Source: Anaeramoeba flamelloides (lineage: Eukaryota > Metamonada > Anaeramoebidae). Taken from it: 64,000 nucleotides of DNA. Position numbers and translations under genes: made by a program. The notes beneath the pieces are model-generated. The model searched no databases, was not told where the DNA came from, and saw only the letters and a program-made list of their open reading frames with translations. Below are positions 11,681 to 23,699 of the stretch, piece after piece (position 1 is the first letter of the stretch; the number at the start of each line of letters is the position of its first letter). The stretch spans positions 3,720,001 through 3,784,000 of the forward strand of contig JANTQA010000030.1 in NCBI GenBank assembly GCA_027625915.1, in the 5' to 3' direction.

Positions 11681-12707
11681 ATGAAATTTCCTTTAGGAAA
11701 AACTGCGATTCAATTTGGTTTTGATTTGTTCACTACCATTGTTTCTGGAACCTATTTTGTGTGGTGTTTCATTATGATTTTTATTTTATGTCAAGCAGAT
11801 TTCAATATGGATGGTAATAATTTAAACAAGAAAGATCACAAGGAAGAAAAAATTTCTTTTTGTCAAAAATTAAATACATATCCCTACTTAAAATTTTTTT
11901 CTAATGATTTACTCTCTTCTTTTTGTAACCCATTAATTTAAACCTTAACTTTCATAGATTTTTTTCTTTCGTTTTATGGATGGTAATTCATTATTTTCTT
12001 CAAAAAAAAAAAGGATAACGTCCTTATATTGTTTTTTTTTTTCTTTTTTGATTGATTTTTTGTTTGGTTTACCTCAAAGGATTTTTGGGATGGTAACCTT
12101 CTTTTGGCCTTGGACGGATTTTCCTTATTTCTTTCAAAATTTTGGTACTCTTAAAACTTATTTCGGAATTGGACTGTTTACTTTATTTGCTGGTACTTTT
12201 GGTAACGTCAAGAACTTTTTTTTTTTTTCCTCTTTTTGCTTTGTCTATTATTTTTTTTTTTTTTTTGATCAACAAATTTGAGGTATTTAACAAAGATCAA
12301 TTCTTACTTTTACCTGAAATTTAATAGGAATTGGTCTTGAGCAAACACACAAAGGACCATTTGCAATGTAATAATTAAATTTTTATTCACTAACTTTTTA
12401 GAATTCTTCAACACAATTATTGTTTTAATTTGACTACACACCTTATTAATCTGATCCAAAATAAAGGGGCTTATCTATGATGATTGTTGGAATTTTTCAG
12501 ATGGTCGTGGGGAAATTATTGTTTCCAGATTTTGAAAAAAATGATGGGTTAGCAAGCCTTGGGAAAAGAGCAACAAAAATTACATCAACCTCTTCGGTAC
12601 ACAAAGACCTAGAAACAGACAACAACAAAGGACAAGTAATTAAGCAAACTTTCGTAACCTCAAGTAGTAGTAAATCTTCTTCGGACTCTTCGTCAGACCA
12701 AGTTTAA
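11681..12707 (+). CDS. COPI-associated/Tvp-like four-helix membrane protein
   Basis: Five exons can be joined in phase: 11681-11813, 11958-11982, 12080-12201, 12328-12367 and 12467-12707. The result is a small protein with four hydrophobic segments. The third has the pattern FGTLKTYFGIGLFTLFAGTFG, which resembles the FGFLKxxxGRGLFYxFxG signature of COPI-associated/Tvp Golgi membrane proteins. The fourth is MMIVGIFQMVVGKLLF. A Ser/Lys-rich hydrophilic tail of about 60 residues follows, probably cytosolic. Known members sit in Golgi or endosome-related vesicle membranes. Introns are short (93-145 bp) and include a 25-bp and a 40-bp exon. The start may lie further upstream, because TTTCCTTTAG at 11687-11696 could be an acceptor for a 5' exon near 11.2 kb. 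The exon chain is well supported by phase; the family call is tentative. Confidence 0.55.
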
Positions 12708-12984
12708 TTTTAACACCAAATATTCGGAACAATTATTTTACTACAGCAAACTGATAAAACAAAAAGATGAAAAAAAACTTTTAATTTTTTTTATGAGAAT
12801 CAATAAAGTAATTTTTGTAAAACACTTTCTTTTGCTGTGTTAGTGTTTTTTTCTGCCAACCCTTTTTCAAAAAGTTAATTTCAAAATGAGAAATATAAAT
12901 TGAAATGATTTTTATCAAAATCAACAAACATTACAATTTTACGCTTAATTAATGAAAAATTTTTTCATACAGTTTCCCAAAATC

Positions 12985-13162
12985 ATGCATTTCTTTACGA
13001 TTCATTCAAACAGACACAAACACTTCATAAATCGATTACAAGGGAAATTTTGTAAGTCTTTTTAATATGGCTATTTGTTATCGAATTTTTGAAACTAGTC
13101 TTATTTTTTTAATTTGCCTAAATGAATTATAAATTCCAGGGATTTTAATTCTTCTTTTTTAA
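12985..13162 (+). CDS. Candidate short spliced reading frame
   Basis: An ATG at 12985 opens MHFFTIHSNRHKHFINRLQG and ends at a consensus donor GTAAGT (13052). The acceptor AAATTCCAG (13139) joins in phase and adds seven residues before TAA, giving about 29 residues. Composition of the first exon is coding-like. It could be the 5' part of a gene interrupted downstream by the element starting at 13240, or a chance frame. Confidence 0.25.
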
Positions 13163-13239
13163 ATTCTATAATTTTCTCACCTCAAGTTCGAGTGAAGGTT
13201 CAAAAACAAAAGAGTTTTCGAAAAAACAACATTTTTTGT

Positions 13240-14149
13240 TACAGTCAGTTCCACTTTTAAGACATAAACTTTCAACTAAATTTCAGACACAAAATTAAAT
13301 TTCAAATTATGACACATTTTTTGGAATTTTTTTTATTCACAAATTATAATACTAAACTCTGTTTCAGTCAAAGGGGCCCAAAGTTTTTTTCAAATATCAA
13401 TTATTTTATATAATTGACCTTTGAAGAACAAATAAGAAATAAAGAGAATAATACACCTCAAAGAAATGTTGATACATGTCTGAAAGAAAACTAATTAATC
13501 AATAGCTTTTCTTAAAAATTGAAAAACTCAAATTCTTAGGGCCCTATTGAGAAAAACAACGATGTTCGTTTTGAACTTCTACTGGTATTCGAACAATAAA
13601 TATGAAACATTTTTCACTTCATTTTCCATACTTTTCTTTTAGAAATTAAGCCCCCAAGCCAAGTTTGTTGGTATTTGTTGTCTCTATTTGAAAAAGGAAA
13701 TGAAAATGAAGTGAAAATTTTTCACATTTATTAAACAAATATCAAGATCAAAGATCAAATTAGAATTGCAATAGAAATCAATATGATTTCTCAACAATCT
13801 TTACATGGTTTCAATTACCTTAGAATAACACGTTTTTACCAAGTGACTATTGATCTTGCAATAAGAAAATTTTTTGCAAATGAATGACGTTTTTAAAAAA
13901 AAAAATGAAAAAAAAAAACAAAAATGTGTAGAAATGTGAAAAAATGATTTCAATTTTGAAAATTTCCAAAATAAAATTTTTCTTCTAATATCTATGCAAA
14001 CCCTTTAAACTCGTGTATTATACCATTACAACTGGGCCCCTTTGACTGAAAAATAGTTTAGAATTTGAATTTTGTGCCTTAATTTGAAATTTAATTTTGT
14101 GCCTGAAATTTAGTTGAAAGTTTATGTCTTAAAAGTGAAACTGACTGTA
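13240..14149. mobile_element. Long-TIR MITE with TA target site, family F
   Basis: A 906-bp element (13242-14147) between TA dinucleotides. The terminal inverted repeats are about 140 bp, starting CAGTCAGTTCCACTTTTAAG on the left and its near-perfect inverse on the right, and running inward to TTTCAGTCAAAGGGGCCCA. An internal inverted pair (TTTTTCACTTCATTTTC and GAAAATGAAGTGAAAA) forms a second stem. TA duplication and CAGT ends are typical of Tc1/mariner-type elements. No transposase frame is present. Confidence 0.85.
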
Positions 14150-14289
14150 TTAAAGTAGTGAAAAAAATCACGGAAAAGATTTTTAATTGTGAATATTAGG
14201 GAAATTGTTGGGTAATTTCATATATGTTAAATCAAAATCCTTTTTTTAGGAATCAAACTTTTAAAATTATAACTCACCCACTTATTAGA

Positions 14290-14545
14290 ATGATGATTAA
14301 TGAAATTAGGCCGGTTCAAAACACCATTCATTCAATCAAAGAACAAGAAGAAAAAATATCATTTTCCAAACTCTAGTAAACTTTCTATAAAACGGATTGT
14401 TTTTCAAAAAAAGTTGATCTACTTAGGCTATCAAACAATTACTAGAGTCTTCGATATACATCCCACTTTGATGAACCTTGGGTAGGTTTATTACAGACTT
14501 TGAAAATAGGGTTATTAATAAAAAGGATTTGATTTTAAAATAAAT
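14290..14545 (+). other. Coding-like stretch, gene structure unresolved
   Basis: Just after the family F element, an ATG at 14290 opens MINEIRPVQNTIHSIKEQEE before a stop. An overlapping frame, open at 14300-14485, includes YQTITRVFDIHPTLMNLG. Both have coding-like amino-acid balance. Putative splice signals exist (GTAAAC near 14378, CTTAG near 14429), but I could not join the parts in phase. It may be one or two exons of an unrecognised gene or a decayed one. Confidence 0.25.
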
Positions 14546-14796
14546 GAAATTAGACAATAATTTTCATAAGTTTCACAATTAAAAAACTTGTCAGGGATTT
14601 TTTTTATGTCCGTTATTTTTTTCCCTAATATACATTATTTTAAAATTACAAAAAACAAAAACAGAAAAATCAGTTTTTACCTTCTTGTGTGTTTTCAGGA
14701 GTTACACACCCACACTCTTTCTTGAAAAATAAATTGTTACTCATTATCATTTATGTTTTCAAAAAATGTTTAAACCCTCCTAGAAAAGTTAAACTC

Positions 14797-15125
14797 TTTA
14801 AAGTATTAGCCTAACCATAGAGTTCTCTCTAATTAAAGTATACTGTAATTGGGTCTAAATGATATAAGTGCACCATGGCTAAAACATTTTAAGTAACTTT
14901 AAAAAATCTATATAAATATTATTATACAATAGATTATTAATATTTTTTACTAATGGATCACTATTAAAAAGAAAATCATTTTAGAATTTTTTTTTTTAAT
15001 TCCTTTCCCAAATCTAAAAATAGAAATCAAAAGAATAGTATAACTCGATATTGAATAATTAATATTTACAACATCCAAAATTAATTATTTTTTCAATTTT
15101 TTAATTTAAAGATTCACTGAATATA
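14797..15125. mobile_element. Truncated family A element
   Basis: Begins TTTAAAGTATTAGCCTAACC and follows the left half of 438-1193 (CATAGAGTTCTCTC..., ATATAAGTGCACCATGGC). It has diverged more than the two complete copies and lacks the right end, so it is an older 5' fragment. Confidence 0.65.
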
Positions 15126-15177
15126 TCGTAAGGTTAAACCCTAAAGATTAATTACTTTTGGTACATTTTCGAAGTCA

Positions 15178-15710
15178 CACTATGTTTCAGTCAAAGCGGT
15201 CTGCGATTATTTCATATATCAATTATTTTTTTATAATTGACCTTTGAAGAAAAAATAAGTCTTAAGAAGAATAATATACATCAAAGAATGATTGGTACTC
15301 ATTTGAAAAAAAAACTAGCTAATCCATATATTTTCATAAAAATAGAAAACACTTAAATTCTTAGGGCATATTGACGTTAAAAAAATGTTCATTTTGATCT
15401 TTTATCGAAAATAAAAATAAAAACCCAAGAGAAATAAATATTATTTCTCTACAATCATCTTATAATGGTTTCTGAAACATTAGAATAACACTTTTTTACT
15501 TAAATTGACCATTGATCTTGTAAATAAAAAAAAAAAGTTGTAAATCAATTAGAATATCAATAAGAAAAAAAAAAGTAAAATGGTACAAAAAGTAAAAAAA
15601 TTATTTCAATTTTGAAATTTCCAAAAAAAAAATTATTTTCTTTTATCAATTCAAACAATTTATACTTATGTAATTCACTCCCTACAACTAGCACCGTTTG
15701 ATTGGAAAAT
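15178..15710. repeat. Family F inner copy
   Basis: Runs from TTTCAGTCAAAGCGGTC to a degenerate inverse near 15688 (AGCACCGTTTGATTGG). The interior matches 13363-14060 (for example TATAATTGACCTTTGAAGAA). The outer 120 bp of each TIR are missing, so it is a relic or a shorter sub-family. Confidence 0.6.
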
Positions 15711-16449
15711 TATTTGGGATATATTTCTTATATATCTAGATATAAATTTATGGAAATAATTTATCAAATAATTCAAAAGTTAATTGTTTAATAAAACTTT
15801 TAAAAAAATATATTTTTTAGCACCCAATCGACATTTTGAGATAAATATCTAAGAAGATATCTATAAAATAGAGCGTCTGAATATCTATGATTTAGCGTTT
15901 ATATTATGCCTTTGAAAAATAGATTTTATCTCAAAAATCTTTAGGTTTTTATATTAAAACAACAACTGGGAAGAGTGAATTTCCCATCTCTAAGGCATTA
16001 TTTTGAAAAATAGGCTGTGTAGAGGAATTTGAATGTTTATTAAATCCTGGAATTTATGTGCATTGCTATTAATTGAAAAATAAAAAAACACAAAATTTTC
16101 ATTCGACTTTCCAAAAAAAAAACATCCCAAGAAGTAAAATTAGTCAAAGACCATAATTCTTAAATAGAAAATAATTATTTAAGCTTTTATTAAGAGTATT
16201 TAAACTTTGAAATATTGATAAATTCAAAGAAATATCATCAATTTTTTTTACCCAAGCTTTGATTAAAGCGCTCTAGACATTTAAATGAAAAGAAACTTTG
16301 TAAAATTGATTTGACTTTCAAAAGATTCTTTCTCTTGAGTTGTTTTATTAGTTGAGTCAATTGATGACAAAAATGGAAATTTAACTAAAAATTTTATTCG
16401 ATTTACCATTGTGGTAAAAAAGTGAAATATAGTTTTTAATCGGGTACAT
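15711..16449. other. Intergenic, no gene seen
   Basis: AT-rich DNA with a small patch of repeated ATATCT words at 15840-15895; no exon or element boundary was supported. Confidence 0.4.
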
Positions 16450-16770
16450 TAACTGAAAATGAAAAGTAAGATAAAATAAAAGAAGAAAAAATAAATAAAG
16501 AAAGAAAAAATGGAGAATTCAAAACAATAACAGTTTTTTTAATACTACCTTTAGGTATGGTTTTTTCTTTGATTGATCAATTATTAAAAATTTGTAGAAA
16601 AAATTGATTATTTTTGCGATCTCCAAAACCATAGCTTAAATTTAGATAAAAGTAGATTTAAATTATATTTGTTGGGTTGATTGAAAATAATATAATGGGT
16701 TATTATTTGAAGTTGTTTGGTTTCTTCTTTTTATTGATTTTACTTTTCATTTTCAGGTTCTATTAAGGTT
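16450..16770. repeat. Family J copy 2
   Basis: Partner of 11140-11470. The same two blocks are conserved: ATGGAGAATTC...CCTTTAG GTATGG (16510-16558) and GGGTTATTATTTGAAGTTGTTTGG...TTTTCATTTTCAG (16699-16756). In this copy an ATG inside the second block is open for about 22 hydrophobic residues (MGYYLKLFGFFFLLILLFIF); the first copy is closed there, so I do not call it a gene. Confidence 0.5.
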
Positions 16771-17048
16771 CCCAATTAAAAACCATGTTTCACTTTTTTT
16801 CCAAAATGGTTATTTGAATTTATCAGTCTTTCAAGCTTTTATAAAAATTTTGTTACATTTATTTTGAAACAAATAGTAGTAGTAACTTTTAATTTTGGAC
16901 TTCTTCATATGTTAAACATAACCCTTAATTTTATTTTATTTTACAATTAAAATTATCATTGATTTCATTTTTGACGTTTGTTAGTTGTCAAATGGTGATT
17001 TAAACAATGAAAAAATCATTTCATTAATCACAATTTATAATAATTCAG

Positions 17049-17432
17049 GTGCCAAGAGACCCTTTTTTTGTTTAAAAACAGATTAAACCTCAAGAACTAA
17101 ACAAGAAACAACTCCGAAAAAAATAATATTTTACAGTGAATCTAGGTAAATTAACACCTCAATTCGTTTCTGACTATCAACCTTGGTATCAAACTTTCTC
17201 AATTTTTTGAATTGTTCAAGATCATTAAAAAAGGAAATTATTTTTTTTTTATTGATCACCAAACAAAACAAAAGAAATTGCATAAAACAACAAGAAAAAA
17301 ATCAAACAGAAGAGCATTAGTTCTAAAAAAGAAAGGAATTTTCAACCAGGAATATATGATACCTGTAAATTAATCAAACTGATAGATCTTGAAACCTCAG
17401 AAAAACTTTTGATAAAATATTTCTCTTTTTAA
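17049..17432 (+). CDS. Candidate C-terminal exons of an unrecognised gene
   Basis: Three short segments join in phase: 17049-17069, 17137-17185 (after TTTTACAG, before GTATCA) and 17336-17432 (after AAAGAAAG). They encode coding-like sequence including LGKLTPQFVSDYQPW and IYDTCKLIKLIDLETSEK, ending in TAA. No start was found. The upstream overhang would match the one-base phase of the family J exon-like block, but that link is weak. Family unknown. Confidence 0.3.
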
Positions 17433-18318
17433 AAAAAACACAATTAAACCTTTCACTTATCAGAATAAACTTTTAAACACTTGACTGGAAATAAAAATTC
17501 CATACCCCTCAGTTTTTGGTATCTTTGGATTTCTTACTTTTACTTTATTTTTGAAAAATAAAAAAAAATTAGAATCTCATCACAGATTAACAATAAAGTC
17601 CTCTTTTATTCGTTGGGTGTTTTTTTGTTTCAGTTTTGTGGTTTTTGTTGGAATATTTAATTTGACAAAAGTGTTAAAAGTTTGACATACCTTATTAATT
17701 TATGAAAACGGTAAATTCGTAAATTTAACAATCTTTTCTTGAAAAATGTCTTTGAAAAAAAAAAGATCTGAAAATTAATTGATATAGAACAAATAAAAAA
17801 AAGTTAAAAAAATTAAAAATAAAAATAAAAAGAAAAAACGTCAAAACACCATGTAGTAAGAAAATGGTAAACCACTTCTTTTATTACCACAAAAAAAAAT
17901 TTTGATTTAAAAAAAATTTTTTAAAACGGATAACCATATTTACTCACTATTTAAGAGATGTACTTGAGAGTTAGCTTCAGTATTTTCCCAAAATTACAAT
18001 TAATTAAGAAAATAGAAAAGTTTAGTATTTTGAATGATTATGCAGTTTTGTATTTCTCTAAAATAGGGTTGTGTCTCTATTAATTTGACTATTTTGTCAA
18101 CTTACTTCAAATCATAAAAAAAATGTAAAAAAATACAAGAAAAATTTTGATCAAAAATAAACAGAATATATTTTGAATCAGTTTTATAAAAGATTGTTTT
18201 TGTTCTCTTTTTCTTCTTTTGTTAAGAATTCTTTTTAAAAAATTTGTTTTTTCTTCCTTTTGATTTTAACTTTTTAATTTTTTTAAAAAATTTTTTCCCT
18301 TTGTTTTTTTTTTAAATT
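17433..18318. other. Intergenic, upstream of the kinase gene
   Basis: AT-rich DNA with no exon seen. It should hold the promoter of the gene starting at 18319; T-rich runs lie immediately before the ATG. No clear TATA element stands out from the background. Confidence 0.4.
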
Positions 18319-20379
18319 ATGTTGGAATTTAGCGAATTGTCCTATGAACTTAAACAAACCCAAAACTTTAACTCTTCTCAGGACAAATCGCCAAATTCCA
18401 CAACAAACTCTTTCTCTTTTCTTAACCAAAATTCTTCCAACCAAATACAAAAACAAAAACAAAAAGAAAAAGAAAAAGAAAAACAAAATATCAAAAACCG
18501 ATCATTACTCTTAACTCCAAATAAAATTCAAAAAAAGAACAGGTACAGAACACCTTTTTTTCTTCTCAACGAAGATTTCTTTTAATATTTCTGATTTTGT
18601 TACCCAAAAAAAAAAAAAAAAACTCTTTTTTGTTTTTTTACAAATCTATCTTTGATCATCAAAAAAAAAAAAAAAAAAAAAAGATGGAGCTTTCGTAATT
18701 TATCAAAAGTTGAACTCATAGAAAAAGGGGGCTTTGGTAGCTTGTATAAAGCCGTTTCTCTAGAAGACAACAAAACCTATGTAGTAAAAAAGATCCCATT
18801 AACCCTAACGCAAGTAGGAACTGCTGTCAATGAAGTCAAGGCAATGTCTGAATTAATTAAATGTCCACACATTTGCCAATATGTAAAATCATGGATGGAG
18901 CCTTATTACGAAGAATCTGGTAGAAGTGATATTGAAACTGATACTGAAACTGGTTATGACGAATGGTCTTTGTCAAGAGAAAATTTGACATTTTCAAATT
19001 CTGAAGATCAGGGAATGTTTTATTGGGAATCAGGAAACGAAAACAAAAAGGAAAACGAAAATGAAAACGAAAAGGAAAATATGGATGGTTTTAGTTATGA
19101 TGCGAAAAACAACTGCACTAGTTTTAGTGAAAACAGTACTTCCCAAGGTGACGGCTCTGAGTCAATTGGCATTTCTGCAAAATATTGCAACGATTTCTTT
19201 TCATTTGAAAAGTTTGATGCAAACAACATTAATCACATCAAATGGGACGGATCAATTTCTGATCTTGCAGATTCTGAGAATAGCTCTGGTGGTCTGAGAA
19301 CAAAAAACAAAAACGGAAAAAATATGCAGAAAAAGAAAAAGAATCCAAACAAGAAGAAGGAAAAAGAGGAACAAAATTTTGATGTTGTTCTTTGTATCCA
19401 AATGGAGTATTGTAAAGATGGTGATTTAAAAAAATGGATCAATGAAAGGAAGACAATTGATAAAAAGCAGATCAAAAGAATTTTTCGTGAAATTTTGGTA
19501 GGGACCAATGAATTGCACAAACTGGGTATGGTCCATCGTGACTTAAAACCAAAAAATGTGTTTCTTCAAAATGGAAACGTGAAAATTGGAGATTTTGGTC
19601 TTGTAAAATTTTCAAATTCAAGCAATGAATCAGAACAGTCGTTTCTTTCTTTTTTGTCCCAACCAATTTTACAAAAAGAACAAGAACAAGGGCAAGTGCT
19701 CGAACAAGTGCTCGAACAGGGGCAGGAGTGGGGACAGGGTCATGAAAAGGAACAAAAACAAAAAAATATTAGCATCTTAAAGATTAAGAACAACCAAGAT
19801 CAGCAAAATAATAAAGATAGAGCTCCTCTGAAAAAAGCCAAAAGCCTTAATGTAACTCATTCATTTCCTGTAAATTACAACCGCAGCTACAGCTTCAAAT
19901 CGAGTTCCAAACCAATAAAAGATAACCGAATAAAACAAAAAGATTCTGAAAAAGACAATTTAAACTCTCTATATTCCCAAGGAAACTTAATGAAAGAGGA
20001 AGATTCCTTAAATGTTGGTACTCCAATATACGCATCACCTGAACAGTTTAGATGCTTTCATCCAAATGAAAAAGAATTCAAAAAATCTTTTATCAACATA
20101 AACAATACAATGGAAACCAATAATATAACACATAAACAATCTACAAAAACAGATGTCTTTTCACTTGGAATTATCCTTTTTGAACTTATTACCGATAATT
20201 TTATAACAGAAATGGAACGTTTAGAACGTATCTCCCGATTAAGAGAAACCGGAAAAATCCCAGAAGAAATCGAAAAGGAATGGCAAGAAGAATGTAATTT
20301 TATTCGCAAAATGTTACATAAAAATCCTAATAAAAGGCCATCAGTAGATCAAATCTTAAAATCTGGTATTTTTGATTAA
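18319..20379 (+). CDS. eIF2-alpha-kinase-type Ser/Thr protein kinase
   Basis: Exons 18319-18542 and 18684-20379 (intron GTACAG...AAAAG, in phase) give 639 residues. A 75-residue low-complexity N-terminus precedes the kinase domain. Visible motifs are the Gly loop IEKGGFGSLYKA (88-98), the VVKK lysine (about 110), HRDLKPKNV (H359), DFG (D378), GTPIYASPEQF and DVFSLGIILFELIT. The final lobe pattern MERLERISRLRETGKIPEE is characteristic of GCN2/PERK/HRI kinases, which phosphorylate eIF2-alpha to slow translation under stress. The usual long acidic insert after beta-4 is present (roughly 125-305). Unusually, about 110 residues rich in EQ/GQ and basic-Ser sequence also sit between DFG and the SPE motif. 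No membrane segment, RWD or HisRS-like domain is visible, so the activating input is unknown. The acceptor follows a 22-base A run. Confidence 0.85.
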
Positions 20380-20411
<32 letters not shown>

Positions 20412-20560
20412 TAAATAGAATCCTTTATATTTAGTAAAATTTTCTTTCAATTTTTTTTTTTCTCCCCCCCTCTTTCTTTCTTTCTTTTTTTCCTTTTTTT
20501 TCTTTTATACTTAGTATGGTTTTGGTATCTTCTCCTTCCCCTTTTTTTTTATTATCAACT
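20380..20560. repeat. TA microsatellite and pyrimidine tract downstream of the kinase
   Basis: The stop is followed by an ATATATAT-rich run (20380-20411) and then C/T-rich tracts (20455-20545), including a run of six C. This probably covers the 3' UTR and termination region; no single poly(A) signal can be chosen in such AT-rich DNA. Confidence 0.5.
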
Positions 20561-21613
20561 CTCTATATTTTTATATTAATTGTATACATTTGTATTTTTT
20601 AAATTTCATTTTCATTTTTTCTTTTCTTAATGGGGATCTTTCTTTTAATTTGAACACAATTGAATCAAATAAAGGAATTTGTTCATTGACTTTATATTAA
20701 CAAAAAAAAAACAAATTTAAATAATTCAACAAAAAAAAATGTAAAAAATTTCTATTAAAAAAAAAAAAAAATGTAAAAAAAAAACAAAAAAAAGTAAAAA
20801 CTCTTTTTTTTTTATTGTAATTTCTTGATTATTTTTTCTTGCCATAATATTTTTTAAAAATATATTATTCAAAAATTATTTCTCAGTACTAGAGTTCCTG
20901 GGAATTTAATTTTGAAAAAAAAAAAATAAAATTTTTTAAAATTGTGTATATTTACTACACAATTTATAAACTTGTAAACTTTTTATTTATTTTTTAATGA
21001 CTTTTATTTTTTTTCAATTGTAACGCTTCAAATAAATTTGGTTATATTGAAACCATGCTTTGGAACACACTTTCTATTATGAATTGTTATTTATAAATTA
21101 TTATTATTATTATTATTTTGCAGTTGATAATTTTTAAAAGATAACGAAATCGAACAACCTCGTTTTTTTGTTTTTGGAAATTCTTTTATAATATATTCAA
21201 TTTTGATAAAATTTTGATATTTAATTTTATTATGTTAATTGCCATTCTAATTATTAAAATAAAAATGTCAGCTTTTTCAGTTCTTCAAAATATTAATTTA
21301 AGGGGGTTTATTGTAAAAAATAAGGTAATGATGATAACATGTTTTATCGTGATATTAACAATAAATTTACAATAATATTCAAAAAATTTTTTTGTCTGAC
21401 TTCATCATGAAAAAAGCATAAAATCAAGATAATTCACAATATCACCGAAAAAAGAAAAGTGTTTTTTTGATATTACTTTACAAAAATGACATGACTTTTA
21501 CAAAGCTTTTTTACCTTTTACAAGGCACTTTACCTTTTAAAAATGTTAGAAAATGTTTGATAGGGTTTTAAAGTTTCTTCAATTGATTGGAAGTTATGGA
21601 AGATGCAAAACTT
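20561..21613. other. Intergenic, no gene seen
   Basis: AT-rich DNA with A and T runs. A few near-repeats of TTTACAAAG/TTTTACC words occur at 21476-21545; no exon was supported. Confidence 0.4.
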
Positions 21614-21622
21614 TATAAAAGG
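21614..21622 (+). promoter_or_regulatory. Possible TATA box
   Basis: TATAAAAGG lies 71 bp upstream of the ATG at 21685 and stands out by its GG end. With this base composition a chance match is likely, so it counts only together with the candidate reading frame. Confidence 0.2.
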
Positions 21623-21684
21623 AATTCGGATTTTTTGAAGTTGAAATAGTAATTTCTCTCTTTTCATTTTTTTATTTTCTCCAA

Positions 21685-21946
21685 ATGGAAAATTCTCTTT
21701 TTAATTCTATTAGCGAACAAAAAACCATCCATTTCGACAATATAATTAAATATAAATTCGGCATGTTTTTTTAAAATATGAGTTATTTCCCTCACAAGTT
21801 CAAAAACCCAAAATAATAAATGTGAATTTCCTTTCTTATTGGTGATCGATTAAAAAACCTTTAAATTCTAGTTACCTTTTCTGTCCAATACAAAGATAAC
21901 AGAAGAAGAAAAAGAACAAGAAAACAATTCTACAAAAAAATCTTAA
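21685..21946 (+). CDS. Candidate small gene, two coding-like exons
   Basis: An ATG at 21685 opens MENSLFNSISEQKTIHFDNI and continues to about 21760. A second coding-like segment starts after TTCTAG at 21871 with LPFLSNTKITEEEKEQENNS and ends TAA at 21944-21946. A phase-preserving donor was not found. The visible GTTTTT donor would shift into another frame and stop early. Either the model lacks a piece or the two segments are unrelated. Confidence 0.25.
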
Positions 21947-23699
21947 TAATTGGTGATAATGTGGCTATGTTAAAGTGAAAACTTTTGCTAAGTTATTCTA
22001 CCCCTATCAACTTTCTCACAATAAAGAAAATGTTTTAACCAAAGAAAAAATTCCTTAAAGAACAGTAAGGTCTTTCTGTTTTAGAAGCCTATTTATTTAG
22101 TACAAGTTATAATAACACTATAATTGATGGAATAATCTATTTATTTGAGATTTTTATTATATTTGTTATTCTAAAGGATCAATAAGTTTATTAACCAAAT
22201 CAATATAAAATGCAATGTCAAGACTTTGGTCTGACCCTTGATTGAATCTAGTATCTTTTTTGTTTATTTTTTTCATAAAAGAACAACATTTTTTTTAAGA
22301 TTTGTTTTTTGATCAAACAAAAAATTTTACTTATTAAAAATATTGTTGAATTAGTCTTAAAACCCCCTCAACTTATATCACTATTTAATTTTTATCGCGA
22401 TATTTTGAAATTTATCACATTTTTTAAATAATCTTTCTTTTTTTAATATTCTCTTTATGTTTCATATTATCCCGATTTAATTAATTATGTGATTTTATTG
22501 ATTATGGTGATTTTGTATAATGTAGTGATTTTTGAATATTATTTTGAATAAAAATAAATTCTTTGAGAAAGGAAAAAGAAAAGAAAATATTTTTATAAGA
22601 TCTCAAAAATTACAAAAAAGATACAACATATCATTCGAAAAATTTTATTAAAAGAATAATTCATAATAGTGTGTTGCAAAATTGGGTTATCACTCTTTGG
22701 CAATTTCTTCTAAAAACACCCTTATTTTTCTTTGTTGATTTTTAGAAATATATGACCTATTACTGGTTGAATTTTTTTTAATTGATATTTTTTCATTACT
22801 TTTCTTTTTACCCCCCTAAATAGAACCTTAACAATAAATGATTTCTAAAGAAAATTTATGCTGACAAATGAAAATTAATTTTATCTAATTCTTGGTCTAC
22901 CGAGTTTCTACTTTATATTCAAACATTTTTAGACAATTATACTAAGCTCGATTATATTTGAAATAGGGACTGGAAATCAATGAAAAGGGATAAATTTACT
23001 CTATGATCCTTTCCATGTTAAATTTGAACTTGGATAAAAGAAATTGTTTTTATCTAGTAACAAATTTTCAAAAAAAAACTATCTTTCTAAATTTGACATG
23101 ATATCTTGACTCAATAGTACATTAAGTTAATAAAAAATGTCGATAGTCATCTTGATATCTAAAATATGTATAAAATAGGATATACATATAGTTTCAATTT
23201 AAAAAGTTTTAATAAATCAAAAAAATACTTAAACAATAACCATCCTTCAAGATCGAAGATTTGATCATAAAAGTGATTGAAAAGATGAATTTCCTATTTT
23301 TTTTTTGTTGGTTAAACCAAGATATTCACAAAGGTAAACTAACCAAAGACTAAGGCGGTTCAATTATGAAGTTAATTATAATTTTTAAGTTTATTGATAA
23401 ATGAATGTTTCATAGACATAAATATCCAAGTAACCAAGATTTGGATACTAAAATTATCTCAAAAAAAAAAAAAATTCCTATATATAATTATTCAATTTTC
23501 AAACAATATATATTGACAAAGAAATTATTTCATTTTTAGAGTAACATTATTGATTTTGAAATTTAATTGACATCCAATTGGGCTATTTTTTTTGTTATCA
23601 AATATTGAACAATAATACTGAGTGAAAAAGGAAAAAATAATAAAGATTGTAAATTTTTTTTTGTAATTTTTTTGCTGAATAAACACTAAAGGAAAAAAT
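21947..23699. other. Intergenic, no gene seen
   Basis: AT-rich DNA with no supportable exon, element terminus or RNA gene. Confidence 0.4.
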
